A stretch of 64,000 nt of DNA from Actinobacteria bacterium IMCC26256 (GCA_001023575.1 CP011489.1:2351747-2415746), one strand, 5' to 3'. Numbered from the stretch's first letter, positions 8,277-17,752 are shown. A program made the numbers and translations. The notes: generated from the letters alone by a model not told the origin.

Positions 8277-9440
8277 CTAGGAGACAAGCGCTGTCTCTGC
8301 AGTGGTATCGACGCTACGAAGCAAGCAAGCAGCGTCAAGGACCCAGGAAGCCCAGAGCCGGTCACCCGGGCGCAGCATCGGAAGAGCATCCTCGGGCCCG
8401 ATATGGGCAACCAACTCAGTCCCTGCAGCGGTACGAAGACTGGCGCGTAGCACTGGACCCTGGAATACAAGCTCCTCAACGGTTGCCTCGACAGCCGCTA
8501 GATCGCCGGTTGGTCGGTCTAAAGAGATATGTAGCCTCTCAGGGCGCACCATTACGACTGCGGAGTCAGCGGGCTTAATGCTTTCGTCAGTAACAGGCAC
8601 CCCGAAGCGATGCCCTGCCGCATCCACCGTAGCGAGATCGCCTGTTACCGCAACTACAGCCGCTGGAATGAGATTGGCTACGCCTATAAACCCAGCGACA
8701 AATACAGTGGCTGGCTGGTGGTATATCTCCTCGGGGGTACCTATCTGCTCAACGCGCCCGGCATTCATAACTGCGATTCGATCACTCATAGTGAGTGCCT
8801 CTTCTTGATCGTGGGTCACGAAAACGAAAGTGATTCCAACCTCGCGCTGAATGCGCTTGAGCTCGAGTTGCATTGTTTGCCTGAGCTTCAGGTCGAGGGC
8901 CCCAAGAGGCTCATCGAGTAGAAGGGCGCTCGGGTAATTGACCAACGCTCGGGCCAATGCGACACGCTGCTGCTGGCCGCCTGAGAGTTGTGTTGGCCGG
9001 CGCTCTGCAAAATCTGCGAGATGGACTATCTCAAGCATCTCTTTGACCCGACCAGCAATCTCCCCTTTTGGGGCCTTGGTGGATCGCGGACCAAATGCAA
9101 TGTTGTCGAAAACGGTCATATGAGGGAAGAGCGCATAGTTCTGGAAAACCGTGTTCACATTGCGCTTATAGGGGGGGACCTTCGAGACATCTTTACCGTC
9201 GAGACGAACCTCGCCACTAGTTGGTTGCTCAAACCCCGCGATCATCCGGAGGGTTGTGGTCTTGCCGCAGCCAGAGGGGCCCAGCATTGAGAAGAACTCG
9301 CCTTGGCGTATTCCAAAGTTGGCATCATCTACGGCTTTGAAGCCACCAAATTGCTTTGAGACGTGAGAGATCTCAATGACCGTATTCTCTAAGCCGGAAA
9401 GCTCCTTGGCATCGTTCAACGCCTCGATATTCAGTCTCAC
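8277..9440 (-). CDS. potA: Polyamine ABC transporter ATP-binding protein
   Basis: This roughly 387-aa ATPase has Walker [10 protein letters not shown], signature LSGGQQQR, Walker [12 protein letters not shown] and a C-terminal TOBE-type regulatory domain ([11 protein letters not shown]), as expected for PotA. It is the first gene of the pot operon. The N-terminus is uncertain: AGGAGG lies only 1 nt before a GTG at 9440 but 7 nt before a CTG at 9434, and a TTG lies further inside at 9419. Family similarity begins only around [16 protein letters not shown], so any of these is possible. Confidence 0.9.
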   Translation of the reverse strand: MRLNIEALNDAKELSGLENTVIEISHVSKQFGGFKAVDDANFGIRQGEFFSMLGPSGCGKTTTLRMIAGFEQPTSGEVRLDGKDVSKVPPYKRNVNTVFQNYALFPHMTVFDNIAFGPRSTKAPKGEIAGRVKEMLEIVHLADFAERRPTQLSGGQQQRVALARALVNYPSALLLDEPLGALDLKLRQTMQLELKRIQREVGITFVFVTHDQEEALTMSDRIAVMNAGRVEQIGTPEEIYHQPATVFVAGFIGVANLIPAAVVAVTGDLATVDAAGHRFGVPVTDESIKPADSAVVMVRPERLHISLDRPTGDLAAVEATVEELVFQGPVLRASLRTAAGTELVAHIGPEDALPMLRPGDRLWASWVLDAACLLRSVDTTAETALVS

Positions 9441-9529
9441 GCCTCCTGCTAAAAGTCTGGTTAAAACTCTGGCTTTACTTTGTTTGCCTCACCTATACGC
9501 TCAAGTCAAGCAGATTAGGGCGAGGAGCG

Positions 9530-9543
9530 TTGGTCTGCACCAA
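9530..9543. promoter_or_regulatory. Short palindrome between potA and the aldehyde dehydrogenase gene
   Basis: TTGGT-CTGC-ACCAA is a perfect 5-bp inverted repeat with a 4-bp centre, in the 251-nt gap between the divergent pot operon and the dehydrogenase gene. A shared operator is plausible because both would serve polyamine use, but the site is short and matches no operator I know. Confidence 0.25.
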
Positions 9544-9691
9544 ATCTCCTCAAGGAAATTCAATACATGCTCTTTGCCCCTGCCCTATCCCCCCATTTGG
9601 CCACTACGGTTAGAGGTGCAGTACCAGATACCTTAAAGCTGACCCCGCAGAGCAGACCCAGAAAACATACCCAGTAGAGCAGGAGATTTAG

Positions 9692-11113
9692 GTGCCGAGT
9701 ACGAACTTTATAAATGGCGAGTGGAGAGACTCCATTGACGGTGCCACCGACTCCGTAATTAACCCGGCAACCGGAGAAGCGATCGGGTCAGTCCCCTCGA
9801 GCGGTGTCGCCGATGTGGATGCCGCGGTCACCGCCGCAGCAAAGGCTTTTGAGTCTTGGGGGCGCATGACGCCACGAGGGCGCAGCGAGATCCTCCACAG
9901 AGTCGCAGACGCTATTGAGGCTGACCTCGAGAATCTCAAGCGCATAGAGATGGAGAACTGCGGTAAGCCGGCCTCGATGATCGAGTTTGAGATGGATCTA
10001 ACTCTCGATAACTGGAGATTCTTCGCGGGTGGCGCGCGTTTCTTGGAGGGGCGTGCCGGTGGCGAGTATCTCGAGGAGCACACCTCTTACCTGCGCCGCG
10101 ATCCACTCGGTGTTATCGGCGGCATTGCCCCCTGGAACTATCCGCTCAACATGGCTACTTGGAAACTCGGCCCGGCACTTGCGGCTGGCAACACCGTTGT
10201 CCTAAAGCCATCTGAACTCACTCCGTTCAGCGCACTACGCCTCGCTGAGATTACGGCTGACATTCTCCCTCCTGGGGTCTTGAATGTCGTCACTGGTCAA
10301 GGCCGCACGGCGGGCGATGCACTTGTTCGCCACCCCAAGGTCGCGATGGTCTCGCTTACTGGAAGCGTTGAGACCGGCAAAGTAATTGCACGCACCGCAG
10401 CCGAGACTCTCAAGCGCGTCCATCTAGAACTCGGCGGCAAGGCTCCAGTAATAATTTTTGACGATGCAGATATTGAGGCAGCGATTGCCTGCTTAGTCGA
10501 GATGTCTTATTACAACTCTGGTCAAGACTGCACTGCACCCTGCCGCATCTTGGCTGGGCCAGGTATTTATGACGACTTTGTCTCAGGTTTAACCGACGCG
10601 GTTGCTGGCATCTCTACAGGAGACCCCTTCGACGAAGCAACAGGTATGGGTCCAGTCATCTCTGCGAATCAACTTGCAAGGGTTGAGGGGATGGTTGCAC
10701 GGGCGGTTGAGGCAGGTGCTGAACTAACCATCGGTGGTTCATCAATTGATCGCCCCGGCTTCTTCTACTCTCCGTCGGTTATTGCCGGACCTGCTCAAGA
10801 AAGCGAGATTGTGCAGCGCGAAGTATTTGGACCCGTTGTATCGGTGCAGCGTTTTACTGACGAAGAGACCGCCCTCGCGTGGGCCAACGATATTGATTAC
10901 GGACTCTCTGCAAGTGTCTGGACTAGCGATGTCGGGCGCGCGATGCGAATGACCGCTGCCCTTCAATTTGGCTGCATCTGGGTCAACGACCACATACCGA
11001 TTGTCTCCGAGATGCCCCATGGAGGCTTCAAGCAATCGGGCTATGGAAATGACATGTCGATCTATGCCATCGAGCACTACACAGAGTTAAAGCACGTAAT
11101 GATTAAGCACTAA
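9692..11113 (+). CDS. patD: Gamma-aminobutyraldehyde / betaine-aldehyde-type dehydrogenase
   Basis: This 473-aa NAD(P)-dependent aldehyde dehydrogenase has the cofactor-site stretch [16 protein letters not shown], the catalytic Glu in LELGGKAPV and the catalytic Cys in GQDCTAPCR (near residue 280). The GQDCTAPCR form and the overall length match the 4-aminobutanal dehydrogenase (PatD/YdcW) group. It starts at GTG with AGGAG about 7 nt upstream. It is divergent from the polyamine transporter, which supports oxidation of 4-aminobutanal (from putrescine) to GABA. Betaine aldehyde is an alternative substrate. Confidence 0.82.
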   Translation: MPSTNFINGEWRDSIDGATDSVINPATGEAIGSVPSSGVADVDAAVTAAAKAFESWGRMTPRGRSEILHRVADAIEADLENLKRIEMENCGKPASMIEFEMDLTLDNWRFFAGGARFLEGRAGGEYLEEHTSYLRRDPLGVIGGIAPWNYPLNMATWKLGPALAAGNTVVLKPSELTPFSALRLAEITADILPPGVLNVVTGQGRTAGDALVRHPKVAMVSLTGSVETGKVIARTAAETLKRVHLELGGKAPVIIFDDADIEAAIACLVEMSYYNSGQDCTAPCRILAGPGIYDDFVSGLTDAVAGISTGDPFDEATGMGPVISANQLARVEGMVARAVEAGAELTIGGSSIDRPGFFYSPSVIAGPAQESEIVQREVFGPVVSVQRFTDEETALAWANDIDYGLSASVWTSDVGRAMRMTAALQFGCIWVNDHIPIVSEMPHGGFKQSGYGNDMSIYAIEHYTELKHVMIKH

Positions 11114-11142
11114 GCAAAGATCAGTAGGCCAAATTTGGACAG

Positions 11143-11172
11143 GCCGAATAATTTGAAATCGGCTTTATTTTT
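11143..11172 (+). terminator. Possible terminator after the aldehyde dehydrogenase gene
   Basis: GCCGA (11143-11147) pairs with TCGGC (11159-11163) across an 11-nt AT-rich loop and is followed by TTTATTTTT. The stem is short, but the T-rich tail and the position 30 nt after the stop codon fit an intrinsic terminator. Confidence 0.5.
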
Positions 11173-11174
11173 CC

Positions 11175-11219
11175 TTGTAATTGTCACACCCCTGTATTAT
11201 AATCGAACATATGTTCGAT
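11175..11219 (+). promoter_or_regulatory. Promoter with LexA (SOS) box overlapping the start codon of the HNH gene
   Basis: TTGTAA at 11175-11180 and a perfect TATAAT at 11198-11203 are 17 bp apart. An exact 18-bp palindrome, ATCGAACATATGTTCGAT, spans 11202-11219. It contains TCGAAC-ATAT-GTTCGA, the mycobacterial-type SOS box. The ATG of the HNH gene at 11211 starts at the centre of the palindrome, about 8 nt after the -10 box, so the mRNA is probably leaderless. LexA bound here would block RNA polymerase directly. Confidence 0.8.
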
Positions 11220-12437
11220 GAACTTAAAGACATAGTTAGCCAACTCCGAGAAGCCTCCTCACGTATCGATGTCGACGTGATCGACGGGAAATCAGCCGCC
11301 GAACTGGTTCGGATCTCAGAGGATGCACGTCGTGTAATCGATGGTCTTCGCACCTCTGCCATCGGGCGAGTCGGTGCAACGGAGGCCTGGCGTGTTGGAG
11401 GCTCTAAAAACTCGGCAGAGTGGGTAGCGCTCCATACGGGTACTCCGATCTATGAAGCACAAGCCGTGGTGATACTTGCCGGTCAATTACGTCATCTCCC
11501 TCAGACTGTCGAGGCTATGAGTTCTGGAAAGATCTCTACCGCCCAGGCCGTGGAGGTAGCACGTGGTGCTGCGGCAGAGCCACATGCAGAGGAGCGCCTC
11601 TTAAACCTTGCTAAATCCTCGACAGTGCGAACCCTTCGCGATGAAGCATCACGTGTAATAGCGGCCGCCACAGACGAGGTAGAGCGCCACAAACGCATAC
11701 ATAAGAACCGTTATTTAAAAACATGGACCGACCAAGACGGTGCCTTCAATTTGAAGGCACAAATGACGGTTGCTAACGGTGCGCTTGTCATGGCTGCGCT
11801 CAAACCGTTTCAGGATGAAATCTTCAAGGCCTCCCGCAAGAGCGGTGCACATGAAAGGCCCGAGGCCTACGCAGCAGATGCTCTATTGGCACTCTGCGAT
11901 AAGGCCACCACAAAGCAGTTAAGCGAGAACGGCGGGAAAACGACTCGCCCTAACGTCGTGATGAATATTCGAGTCGATATAGATGCGCTTAAACGTGGGC
12001 ATACCGAGCACGGCGAGGTCTGTGAGATCGCTGGCGTCGGCCCGATACCAGTAGCGACTGCTACAGCGTATTTGGGAGAAGCATTCTTAAAACTCCTCAT
12101 TCTCGACGGCACAGACATAAGAACGATTGCGCATATGGGGCGCGCATTACCAGCAAAACTGCGCACTGCGGTTGAAGAGCGTGATCGTCTCTGCCAGGTA
12201 CCAACATGCGATATGACAATGGGTCTAGAGATAGATCACATCGTGCCCTTCGCTGAGGGTGGCGCTGCATCACTTGAGAACCTCGTGCGGCTATGTAAAC
12301 GTCATCACCTTCAGAAAACACATGACGGTTACCGCCTCATCAAGCGAGTAGGTGGGGGCAGTAGTGGTGAGGCTCCAGTCGTCTCGGAGGCTCGCTGGGA
12401 GTGGCGAGCACCACCCGATCTCAGGGATACCGGATGA
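11211..12437 (+). CDS. DUF222 / 13E12-type HNH endonuclease
   Basis: This 408-aa protein has an N-terminal DUF222 region and a C-terminal HNH nuclease domain: CQVPTCDMTMGLEIDHIVPFAEGG, then NLVRLCKRHHLQKTH, with two Cys pairs typical of a zinc-bound HNH fold. Such proteins occur in many copies in actinobacterial genomes, including the REP13E12 family of mycobacteria, several members of which carry SOS boxes. ATG 11211 is chosen because the promoter and LexA box leave no room for an upstream start and there is no ribosome-binding site. It sits alone between the dehydrogenase and biotin genes, which suggests a mobile or recently inserted gene. Function in the DNA-damage response is inference. 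Confidence 0.85.
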   Translation: MFDELKDIVSQLREASSRIDVDVIDGKSAAELVRISEDARRVIDGLRTSAIGRVGATEAWRVGGSKNSAEWVALHTGTPIYEAQAVVILAGQLRHLPQTVEAMSSGKISTAQAVEVARGAAAEPHAEERLLNLAKSSTVRTLRDEASRVIAAATDEVERHKRIHKNRYLKTWTDQDGAFNLKAQMTVANGALVMAALKPFQDEIFKASRKSGAHERPEAYAADALLALCDKATTKQLSENGGKTTRPNVVMNIRVDIDALKRGHTEHGEVCEIAGVGPIPVATATAYLGEAFLKLLILDGTDIRTIAHMGRALPAKLRTAVEERDRLCQVPTCDMTMGLEIDHIVPFAEGGAASLENLVRLCKRHHLQKTHDGYRLIKRVGGGSSGEAPVVSEARWEWRAPPDLRDTG

Positions 12438-12533
12438 CGCGAGCCCATCTATTGAGTTATGCAAGAAAATCAGGGACGAGAGAAATGGAAGCAGAGGTGC
12501 TGCATATCTCCATACGTGCAGACTCAATACCTC

Positions 12534-12559
12534 TACATAGGTAGGGTACATAGGTAGGG
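12534..12559. repeat. 13-bp perfect tandem duplication upstream of bioA
   Basis: TACATAGGTAGGG occurs twice head to tail, followed by ACCCCC. The duplication lies in the gap between the HNH gene and bioA. Confidence 0.85.
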
Positions 12560-12585
12560 ACCCCCTTTCATTGAGCACCTACCCT

Positions 12586-12612
12586 CACAGTTTCCCTGGT
12601 AACTAAACTGTG
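12586..12612 (+). promoter_or_regulatory. Inverted repeat upstream of bioA, candidate biotin operator
   Basis: CACAGTTT (12586-12593) and AAACTGTG (12605-12612) form a perfect 8-bp dyad with an 11-bp centre, about 45 nt before the likely bioA ATG. The position at the head of the biotin operon fits a repressor site for BirA, BioQ or a similar regulator. The arms are not a clear match to the consensus of either, so the regulator is unknown. Confidence 0.45.
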
Positions 12613-12657
12613 GGGCAGTTCAAACCATTTAGCGGCTCACCCCGTAGCATCGTAGGT

Positions 12658-13953
12658 ATGCCAGATCAGGGAGAGTGGATTGCACGAGATGCGCGCGTGG
12701 TCTGGCATGGCTTTACACAAATGGCTGCATACCCGGATAACTCTCCCGTAATTGTCGAGAGGGCAGAGGGTCGGGAGGTCATAGACGTTGATGGGAATCG
12801 TTACCTCGACGCCATCTCATCACTATGGGTAACCACTCTTGGGCATCGCGTCCCGGAACTCGATGCCGCTGCACGCGACCAGCTCGATCGCGTCGCCCAC
12901 AGCACTCTTCTCGGGAACGGCAACAGAGTGGTAATTGAGTTTGCCGAGGCCTTAGCGCAACTCGTTCCGGTCGAGAATCCACATTTCCTCTTCGCATCGG
13001 ATGGCGCCGCTGCAATTGAGCAAGCACTAAAGATCGCTTTTCAATACTGGACAAATATTGGGGTCAAAGGTCGCAATACATATCTTGCATTTGGAGGCGC
13101 TTACCACGGCGACACGATCGGTAGTTTGAGTATCGGCGCCGGTGGTTTTGGAACCGATATTTTTGACCCGCTCCGGTTCCCAGTAATGCGCGCTCCAGGC
13201 TTTGACACTCCTAATGCAATTGATCTCGCCATAGAGATGATTGTGGAGAATGCAGCGAGTCTTGCTGCAGTTGTTATCGAGCCACTCGTGCAGGGTGCCG
13301 CTGGAATGGAGATGCTCCCGCCCGGGGAGTTCGCAAAGTTAGGCGTTGCGTGCAGAGAGAACGATGTGCTTCTGATCTGCGATGAAGTCGCAACTGGTTT
13401 TGGGCGCACCGGTACTCTCTTCGCCTCAGAGCAGTGCGGAATCACTCCGGATCTCCTAGTAATCGGCAAGGGAATAACGGGCGGGTACCTCGCTATGGCA
13501 GCAACAGTTGCGAACGAGCGTGTCTACTCCGCTTTCCTTGGCGACGACCTAGGACCGCGCACCTTCTACCACGGGCATTCCTATAGTGGAAACGCTCTCG
13601 CCGCAGCTGTTGCTCTCAGGCATCTTGAACTCATCTATGAGTGGGATGTACTTGCCAACGTAAATGAGCGATCGCTTCAACTAAGAGCACTGCTCCATGA
13701 GAAGATTGCAGCACGCCCCGAGGTAAAGGCAATTCGATTACAAGGGCTGATGTGCGGAGTTGAACTCGCTCCGCCGCTCGAAGGACTGCGCTGGGGTCGG
13801 AGAGTATGCGCGTCAGCGGTTGCTCAAGGAGTATTGCTTCGACCTCTTGGCGATGTAATTGTCTTGATGCCCATGCTTACAACTACAGCGGATGAAGTAA
13901 TCCGCATTGTCGATGTTCTGGATTTCGCAATTACCGAAGGCACACGCTCATGA
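12658..13953 (+). CDS. bioA: Adenosylmethionine-8-amino-7-oxononanoate aminotransferase
   Basis: This 431-aa class III PLP aminotransferase makes 7,8-diaminononanoate in biotin synthesis. BioA-specific stretches are YLDAISSLWVTTLGHRVPELDAA, LDRVAHSTLLG and TFYHGHSYSGNALAA. The PLP lysine is in VIGKGITGGY. The ATG at 12658 is preferred because the GTG at 12610 overlaps the inverted repeat. It overlaps bioF by ATGA. bioB is not in the window, so the operon here covers only the pelargonate-to-dethiobiotin steps. Confidence 0.92.
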   Translation: MPDQGEWIARDARVVWHGFTQMAAYPDNSPVIVERAEGREVIDVDGNRYLDAISSLWVTTLGHRVPELDAAARDQLDRVAHSTLLGNGNRVVIEFAEALAQLVPVENPHFLFASDGAAAIEQALKIAFQYWTNIGVKGRNTYLAFGGAYHGDTIGSLSIGAGGFGTDIFDPLRFPVMRAPGFDTPNAIDLAIEMIVENAASLAAVVIEPLVQGAAGMEMLPPGEFAKLGVACRENDVLLICDEVATGFGRTGTLFASEQCGITPDLLVIGKGITGGYLAMAATVANERVYSAFLGDDLGPRTFYHGHSYSGNALAAAVALRHLELIYEWDVLANVNERSLQLRALLHEKIAARPEVKAIRLQGLMCGVELAPPLEGLRWGRRVCASAVAQGVLLRPLGDVIVLMPMLTTTADEVIRIVDVLDFAITEGTRS

Positions 13954-15074
13954 CTTTGAGGGAGTGGTCAGAGTGGGCTCAGCGAGAGACTGACGCTATC
14001 CATGAATCAGGGAGATGGCGCGCGCCGCGATCCTTCGATGCCTCGGGCCCGGAAGGAACCCTCACAGAGTCAGGAGCATCGGTAATCTCCTTTGCCTCTA
14101 ATGATTATCTGGGGCTCACCCAACACCCCGATGTCATCAATGCGGCGCATACTGCTCTAGATCGCTGGGGTGCAGGCTCTGGGTCGGCGCGGCTAATTGT
14201 CGGGAGTAGACCGGTACATGAAGAGTTAGAGGAAGCATTAGCCCAGTGGCGCAATACGGAGAGAGCGGTGTTGTTCCCCACCGGTTTTGCAGCGAACCTA
14301 GGTGTCTTTGGTGCACTCGCCAGCAAAGGCACCCTCATCTGCTCAGATGAACTCAACCATGCCTCGATTATTGATGGCACCAGACTCTCGCCTGCTGATG
14401 TCTCGATCTTCCCTCACAAGGATTTAAGTGCCCTCGGTAAGTTTCTTGCAGAGCGCGGAGAGCGAAGAGCGATTGTTGTATCGGACACAGTCTTCTCGAT
14501 GGATGGCGATATCGCAGATGTAGACGACCTGCGTGCAATTTGTCACGAGCACTCTGCACTGCTCGTTCTCGATGAGGCACACGCTGCTCTCGGGCCTCAG
14601 ATAAGCGCCGAGAGAGACGACGAGATTATTCGCGTCGGGACTCTCTCCAAGGCGGTCGGTGTAGTGGGCGGATTTGTTGCGGGCCCACGTATATTTACAG
14701 ACCTTCTTATCAATCGCGCGCGCTCCTACATCTTTACAACCGCGCCTAGCCCTGCTGACACCGCGGCCGCGGTCGCCTCGATTGGCATCATCCAATCCTC
14801 CGAGGGCGACAAACTGCGCGCAGCACTGCGAAGAAACATCGAGATACTCCGGCCGGGCCATCCCTCCCCCATAATCCCCATTATGTGCGGAACCGAATCG
14901 AGAGCACTCGAGGCCTCAGCCGCTCTACTTAAACGCGGGATGCTCGTACCCGCTATTCGACCACCAACCGTTGCTCCTGGAACCTCACGCCTGCGTGTTG
15001 CGCTCTCCGCATCCCACACAACCAAGCATGTTGAGTCACTCCGAGATGCTCTAATAGAACTAGGTCTCTCATGA
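13950..15074 (+). CDS. bioF: 8-amino-7-oxononanoate synthase
   Basis: This 374-aa PLP enzyme of the alpha-oxoamine synthase family joins pimeloyl-ACP/CoA and alanine. Motifs include SFASNDYLGLTQHPDV, the Gly-rich GAGSGSARLIVG, and the PLP lysine in VGTLSKAVGVVGG. It overlaps bioA and bioD by 4 nt on each side, so all three are one translationally coupled unit. Length is near the family norm of about 380 aa. Confidence 0.93.
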   Translation: MTLREWSEWAQRETDAIHESGRWRAPRSFDASGPEGTLTESGASVISFASNDYLGLTQHPDVINAAHTALDRWGAGSGSARLIVGSRPVHEELEEALAQWRNTERAVLFPTGFAANLGVFGALASKGTLICSDELNHASIIDGTRLSPADVSIFPHKDLSALGKFLAERGERRAIVVSDTVFSMDGDIADVDDLRAICHEHSALLVLDEAHAALGPQISAERDDEIIRVGTLSKAVGVVGGFVAGPRIFTDLLINRARSYIFTTAPSPADTAAAVASIGIIQSSEGDKLRAALRRNIEILRPGHPSPIIPIMCGTESRALEASAALLKRGMLVPAIRPPTVAPGTSRLRVALSASHTTKHVESLRDALIELGLS

Positions 15075-15712
15075 TCAAGGTTGTTATTAGTGGCACTGCC
15101 ACAGATATTGGAAAGACTTGGGTTGCCACACGCGTCATTGAACATCTAAAAGGAGCCAACGTAGAGGTTGCAGCGCGCAAGCCTGCTCAGTCCTTTAATC
15201 CAGGCGATGCGATCACAGACGCGCATCTTCTGTCTAAAGCGAGCGGTGAGCCGATCGAAGAGGTCTGCGCTGTGCAGCGTTGGTATGAAGTTGCAATGGC
15301 GCCACCCATGGCCGCTACCGTGCTTGGCCGCCCAACTTTTACGATCACTGATCTAGTCGCTGAGACTGCACCAGGGCCCTCGGGTGGAGTGATGCTTATC
15401 GAGGGGGCCGGCGGGCCGCTCTCTCCGATCGCCTCTGACGGAGATACTGCCGACCTTGCGCGCGCCCACGCAGCTGATCTCGTGATACTCGTCGCAGATG
15501 CCGGGCTCGGGACGATTAATGCAGTGCGCCTCTCTGCTCTGGCCTTCCATGGATTTAGGGTGATTGTTGTCTTGAACAGGTTCGACACATCGGACGACCT
15601 CCACCGCCGCAATAGGGCATGGCTTGAGGGCCTCGGATTTGAGGTATGCATCGACCCAAGAGAGGTCGCGTTGGAGATCCAGGGCCACCTCGCTGCCCAC
15701 CTTGAGGCTTAG
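15071..15712 (+). CDS. bioD: Dethiobiotin synthetase
   Basis: This 213-aa ATP-dependent carboxylase closes the ureido ring of dethiobiotin. The P-loop-like SGTATDIGKTW is at the N-terminus, AARKPAQSF carries the substrate lysine, and LIEGAGGPLSPI is the family's second signature. It is the last gene of bioA-bioF-bioD; the stop codon runs into a short tandem repeat. Confidence 0.92.
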   Translation: MIKVVISGTATDIGKTWVATRVIEHLKGANVEVAARKPAQSFNPGDAITDAHLLSKASGEPIEEVCAVQRWYEVAMAPPMAATVLGRPTFTITDLVAETAPGPSGGVMLIEGAGGPLSPIASDGDTADLARAHAADLVILVADAGLGTINAVRLSALAFHGFRVIVVLNRFDTSDDLHRRNRAWLEGLGFEVCIDPREVALEIQGHLAAHLEA

Positions 15713-15755
15713 AAGCACCTGTATATAGGAGCCCTATATATAGAAGCCATGTAGC
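15710..15755. repeat. Degenerate 15-16-bp tandem repeat overlapping the bioD stop
   Basis: Three related units can be aligned: TAGAAGCACCTGTATA, TAGGAGCCCTATATA and TAGAAGCCATGTAGC. The first begins at the bioD stop codon. Confidence 0.6.
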
Positions 15756-15833
15756 AACAAGGGATTGCCTATGCGAGCAAGAGGCAGGTACAACGGATTC
15801 CGTGGGCAATTTACAGTTTTACAGCGGATTCCC

Positions 15834-15862
15834 TTGCTTTGTCCCCCAATAAGGGGCATAAT
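15834..15862 (+). promoter_or_regulatory. Sigma70-type promoter with dyad in the spacer, upstream of the Lrp-type regulator
   Basis: TTGCTT (15834-15839) and CATAAT (15857-15862) are 17 bp apart. The spacer holds CCCC-AATAA-GGGG (15844-15856), a likely operator position for autoregulation. AAGGAGG follows just before the gene. Confidence 0.6.
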
Positions 15863-15884
15863 TAGCGGCATAAAGGAGGCGACC

Positions 15885-16373
15885 ATGACGTCCAACCGAC
15901 TCCGCCTTGAGCCTGGGGCGAGCCCCTTCGCCGTTGACGAGATCGACAAAGCAATCATTGAACAACTTCAATCTGACGGGCGCATTCCATATACGCGCCT
16001 CGGCTTAGCCGTCGGTCTCTCTGAGGCAGCCGTGCGCCAACGAGTCGCTCGTCTTACGGAGAGTGGAGTCGTGCAGATCGTTGCAGTTACGGATCCACTG
16101 ACCCTTGGGTTTCGCCGCATGGCGATGATCGGCCTCAAGGTAGAGGGAGACCTGCGCATTGCATCAGAAGCAATAGCAGAGATACCAGAGGTCTCTTACG
16201 TCGTTATCGTGAGTGGATCATTTGATCTACTTATGGAGATCGTCTGTGAGGATGACGAGCACCTGCTCGCAATTCTCAATGACAAAGTTCGAGCCATACC
16301 CGGAATTCGAAGCACTGAGACATTTACATACCTAAAAATTGACAAACAAACCTATGCATGGGGAACAAGATGA
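15885..16373 (+). CDS. Lrp/AsnC-family transcriptional regulator
   Basis: This 162-aa protein has an N-terminal AsnC-type winged helix (DEIDKAIIEQLQSDGRIPYT, then LSEAAVRQRVARL) and a C-terminal RAM ligand-binding domain (VSGSFDLLMEIVCEDDEHL). The start at ATG 15885 is supported by AAGGAGG 6 nt upstream. Its stop overlaps the aminotransferase ATG (ATGA), so it is co-transcribed with the aminotransferase and alanine dehydrogenase and probably controls them in response to an amino acid or amine. Confidence 0.9.
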   Translation: MTSNRLRLEPGASPFAVDEIDKAIIEQLQSDGRIPYTRLGLAVGLSEAAVRQRVARLTESGVVQIVAVTDPLTLGFRRMAMIGLKVEGDLRIASEAIAEIPEVSYVVIVSGSFDLLMEIVCEDDEHLLAILNDKVRAIPGIRSTETFTYLKIDKQTYAWGTR

Positions 16374-17752
16374 CAGAGCAGAAATACGACATCGACGACC
16401 TAAATGATAAAGCACGCAGACACCTCTGGATGCACTTCACTCGACTCGCCACATACGCTGACGCAGAGGTTCCCATCATGGTGCGCGGCGAGGGTTGCTA
16501 TGTATGGGACGTCCACGGGAAGAAGTACCTAGATGGATTATCTGGTCTTTTTGTAGTGCAGGTCGGTCACGGGCGTAAGGAACTTGCCGAGGCCGCTGCT
16601 GCACAGGCTGAGACACTTGAGTTCTTCCCGATCTGGTCTTATGCGCATCCACCTGCAATTGAGTTGGCTGCACGTGTTGCTGACCTTGCTCCAGGTGACC
16701 TGAACCGAGTCTTCTTCACAACTGGCGGATCCGAGGCAGTTGAGTCTGCATGGAAACTGGCACACCAGTACTTTCGTGCGATTGGGCAGCCCGAGCGCTA
16801 CAAAGTCATAGCCCGTGAGACCGCTTATCACGGTGTCACGCTCGGCGCCCTCGCTTTGACCGGAGTGCCTGCGTTGAGAGACCCATTTGCACCTCTGATC
16901 TCTAAAGCCGCTAGTCATGTTCCAAATACCAATAGCTACCGCCATCCATTAGAGAACGATGAGAACGCGTTCATGATGTGGGCAACAGATGCAATTGAGC
17001 AGCGCATTCTTGAAGAGGGCCCGGAGAGTGTCGCAGCCGTATTTCTCGAGCCTGTTCAGAACGCAGGAGGTTGCTTCACGCCACCAGCCGGCTATTTCCA
17101 ACGCGTTCGCGAGATATGCGACAAGTACGGAGTCCTCTTAGTCTCCGACGAGGTGATCTGCGCCTTCGGGCGGCTCGGCGAGACCTTCGGGGCTCAGCGC
17201 TACAACTACCTACCCGACATGATCACTATGGCTAAAGGCCTAACAAGTGGGTACTCGCCCCTTGGAGCGGTAGTTGCTAGAGATTTTCTCGCCGAGCCGT
17301 TCCTTGAGGCGAAGGCTGCATTCACGCACGGCCTCACGTTTGGTGGGCACCCAGTCTCATGTGCTGTCGGCATGCGTAATCTCCAGATATTCGATGATGA
17401 AGACATACTCGGTAACGTCCGAAGAAACGAGGCTGGATTCCGCGAGCGCATCGAGGCTCTCAAGGACATCCCAATAGTTGGTGATGTTCGAGGCGCGGGG
17501 TATTTCCTTGCTATTGAACTCGTACCAGACCAGCAGTCACATAAACAATTCACTCGCGAGCAAGGCGAGAACCTATTACGCGGATTCCTATCAAACCGAT
17601 TGTTAGAGGCTGGTTTGGTTTGCCGCACCGATGACCGTGGCGACCCCGTGATCCAACTCTCCCCACCATTAGTTGCCGGCGAGACTGAGTTTGATTTGAT
17701 CGAATCGATTCTGCGCACTTGCCTCACTGAAGCCACTGATCGGTTGCATTAA
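16370..17752 (+). CDS. Class III omega-aminotransferase (putrescine/beta-alanine-pyruvate type)
   Basis: This 460-aa PLP aminotransferase has YLDGLSGLFVVQVGHGRKELAEA, the acidic VSDEVICAFGRLGETFG and the PLP lysine in MAKGLTSGYSPLG. It resembles pyruvate-dependent omega-aminotransferases such as SpuC and taurine/beta-alanine enzymes. The start at 16370 is preferred because ATGA couples it to the regulator; a GTG further upstream also exists in frame. Alanine dehydrogenase follows immediately, which fits use of pyruvate as amino acceptor. Putrescine is the favoured donor because of the nearby Pot transporter and 4-aminobutanal-type dehydrogenase; beta-alanine, feeding the MmsA-like enzyme, is the main alternative. 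Confidence 0.85.
   Translation: MTEQKYDIDDLNDKARRHLWMHFTRLATYADAEVPIMVRGEGCYVWDVHGKKYLDGLSGLFVVQVGHGRKELAEAAAAQAETLEFFPIWSYAHPPAIELAARVADLAPGDLNRVFFTTGGSEAVESAWKLAHQYFRAIGQPERYKVIARETAYHGVTLGALALTGVPALRDPFAPLISKAASHVPNTNSYRHPLENDENAFMMWATDAIEQRILEEGPESVAAVFLEPVQNAGGCFTPPAGYFQRVREICDKYGVLLVSDEVICAFGRLGETFGAQRYNYLPDMITMAKGLTSGYSPLGAVVARDFLAEPFLEAKAAFTHGLTFGGHPVSCAVGMRNLQIFDDEDILGNVRRNEAGFRERIEALKDIPIVGDVRGAGYFLAIELVPDQQSHKQFTREQGENLLRGFLSNRLLEAGLVCRTDDRGDPVIQLSPPLVAGETEFDLIESILRTCLTEATDRLH

Noticed and set aside
11211-15712. Possible genomic island from the HNH gene through the biotin genes
   Set aside because: No integrase, direct repeats or clear change in base use; the biotin genes look ordinary.
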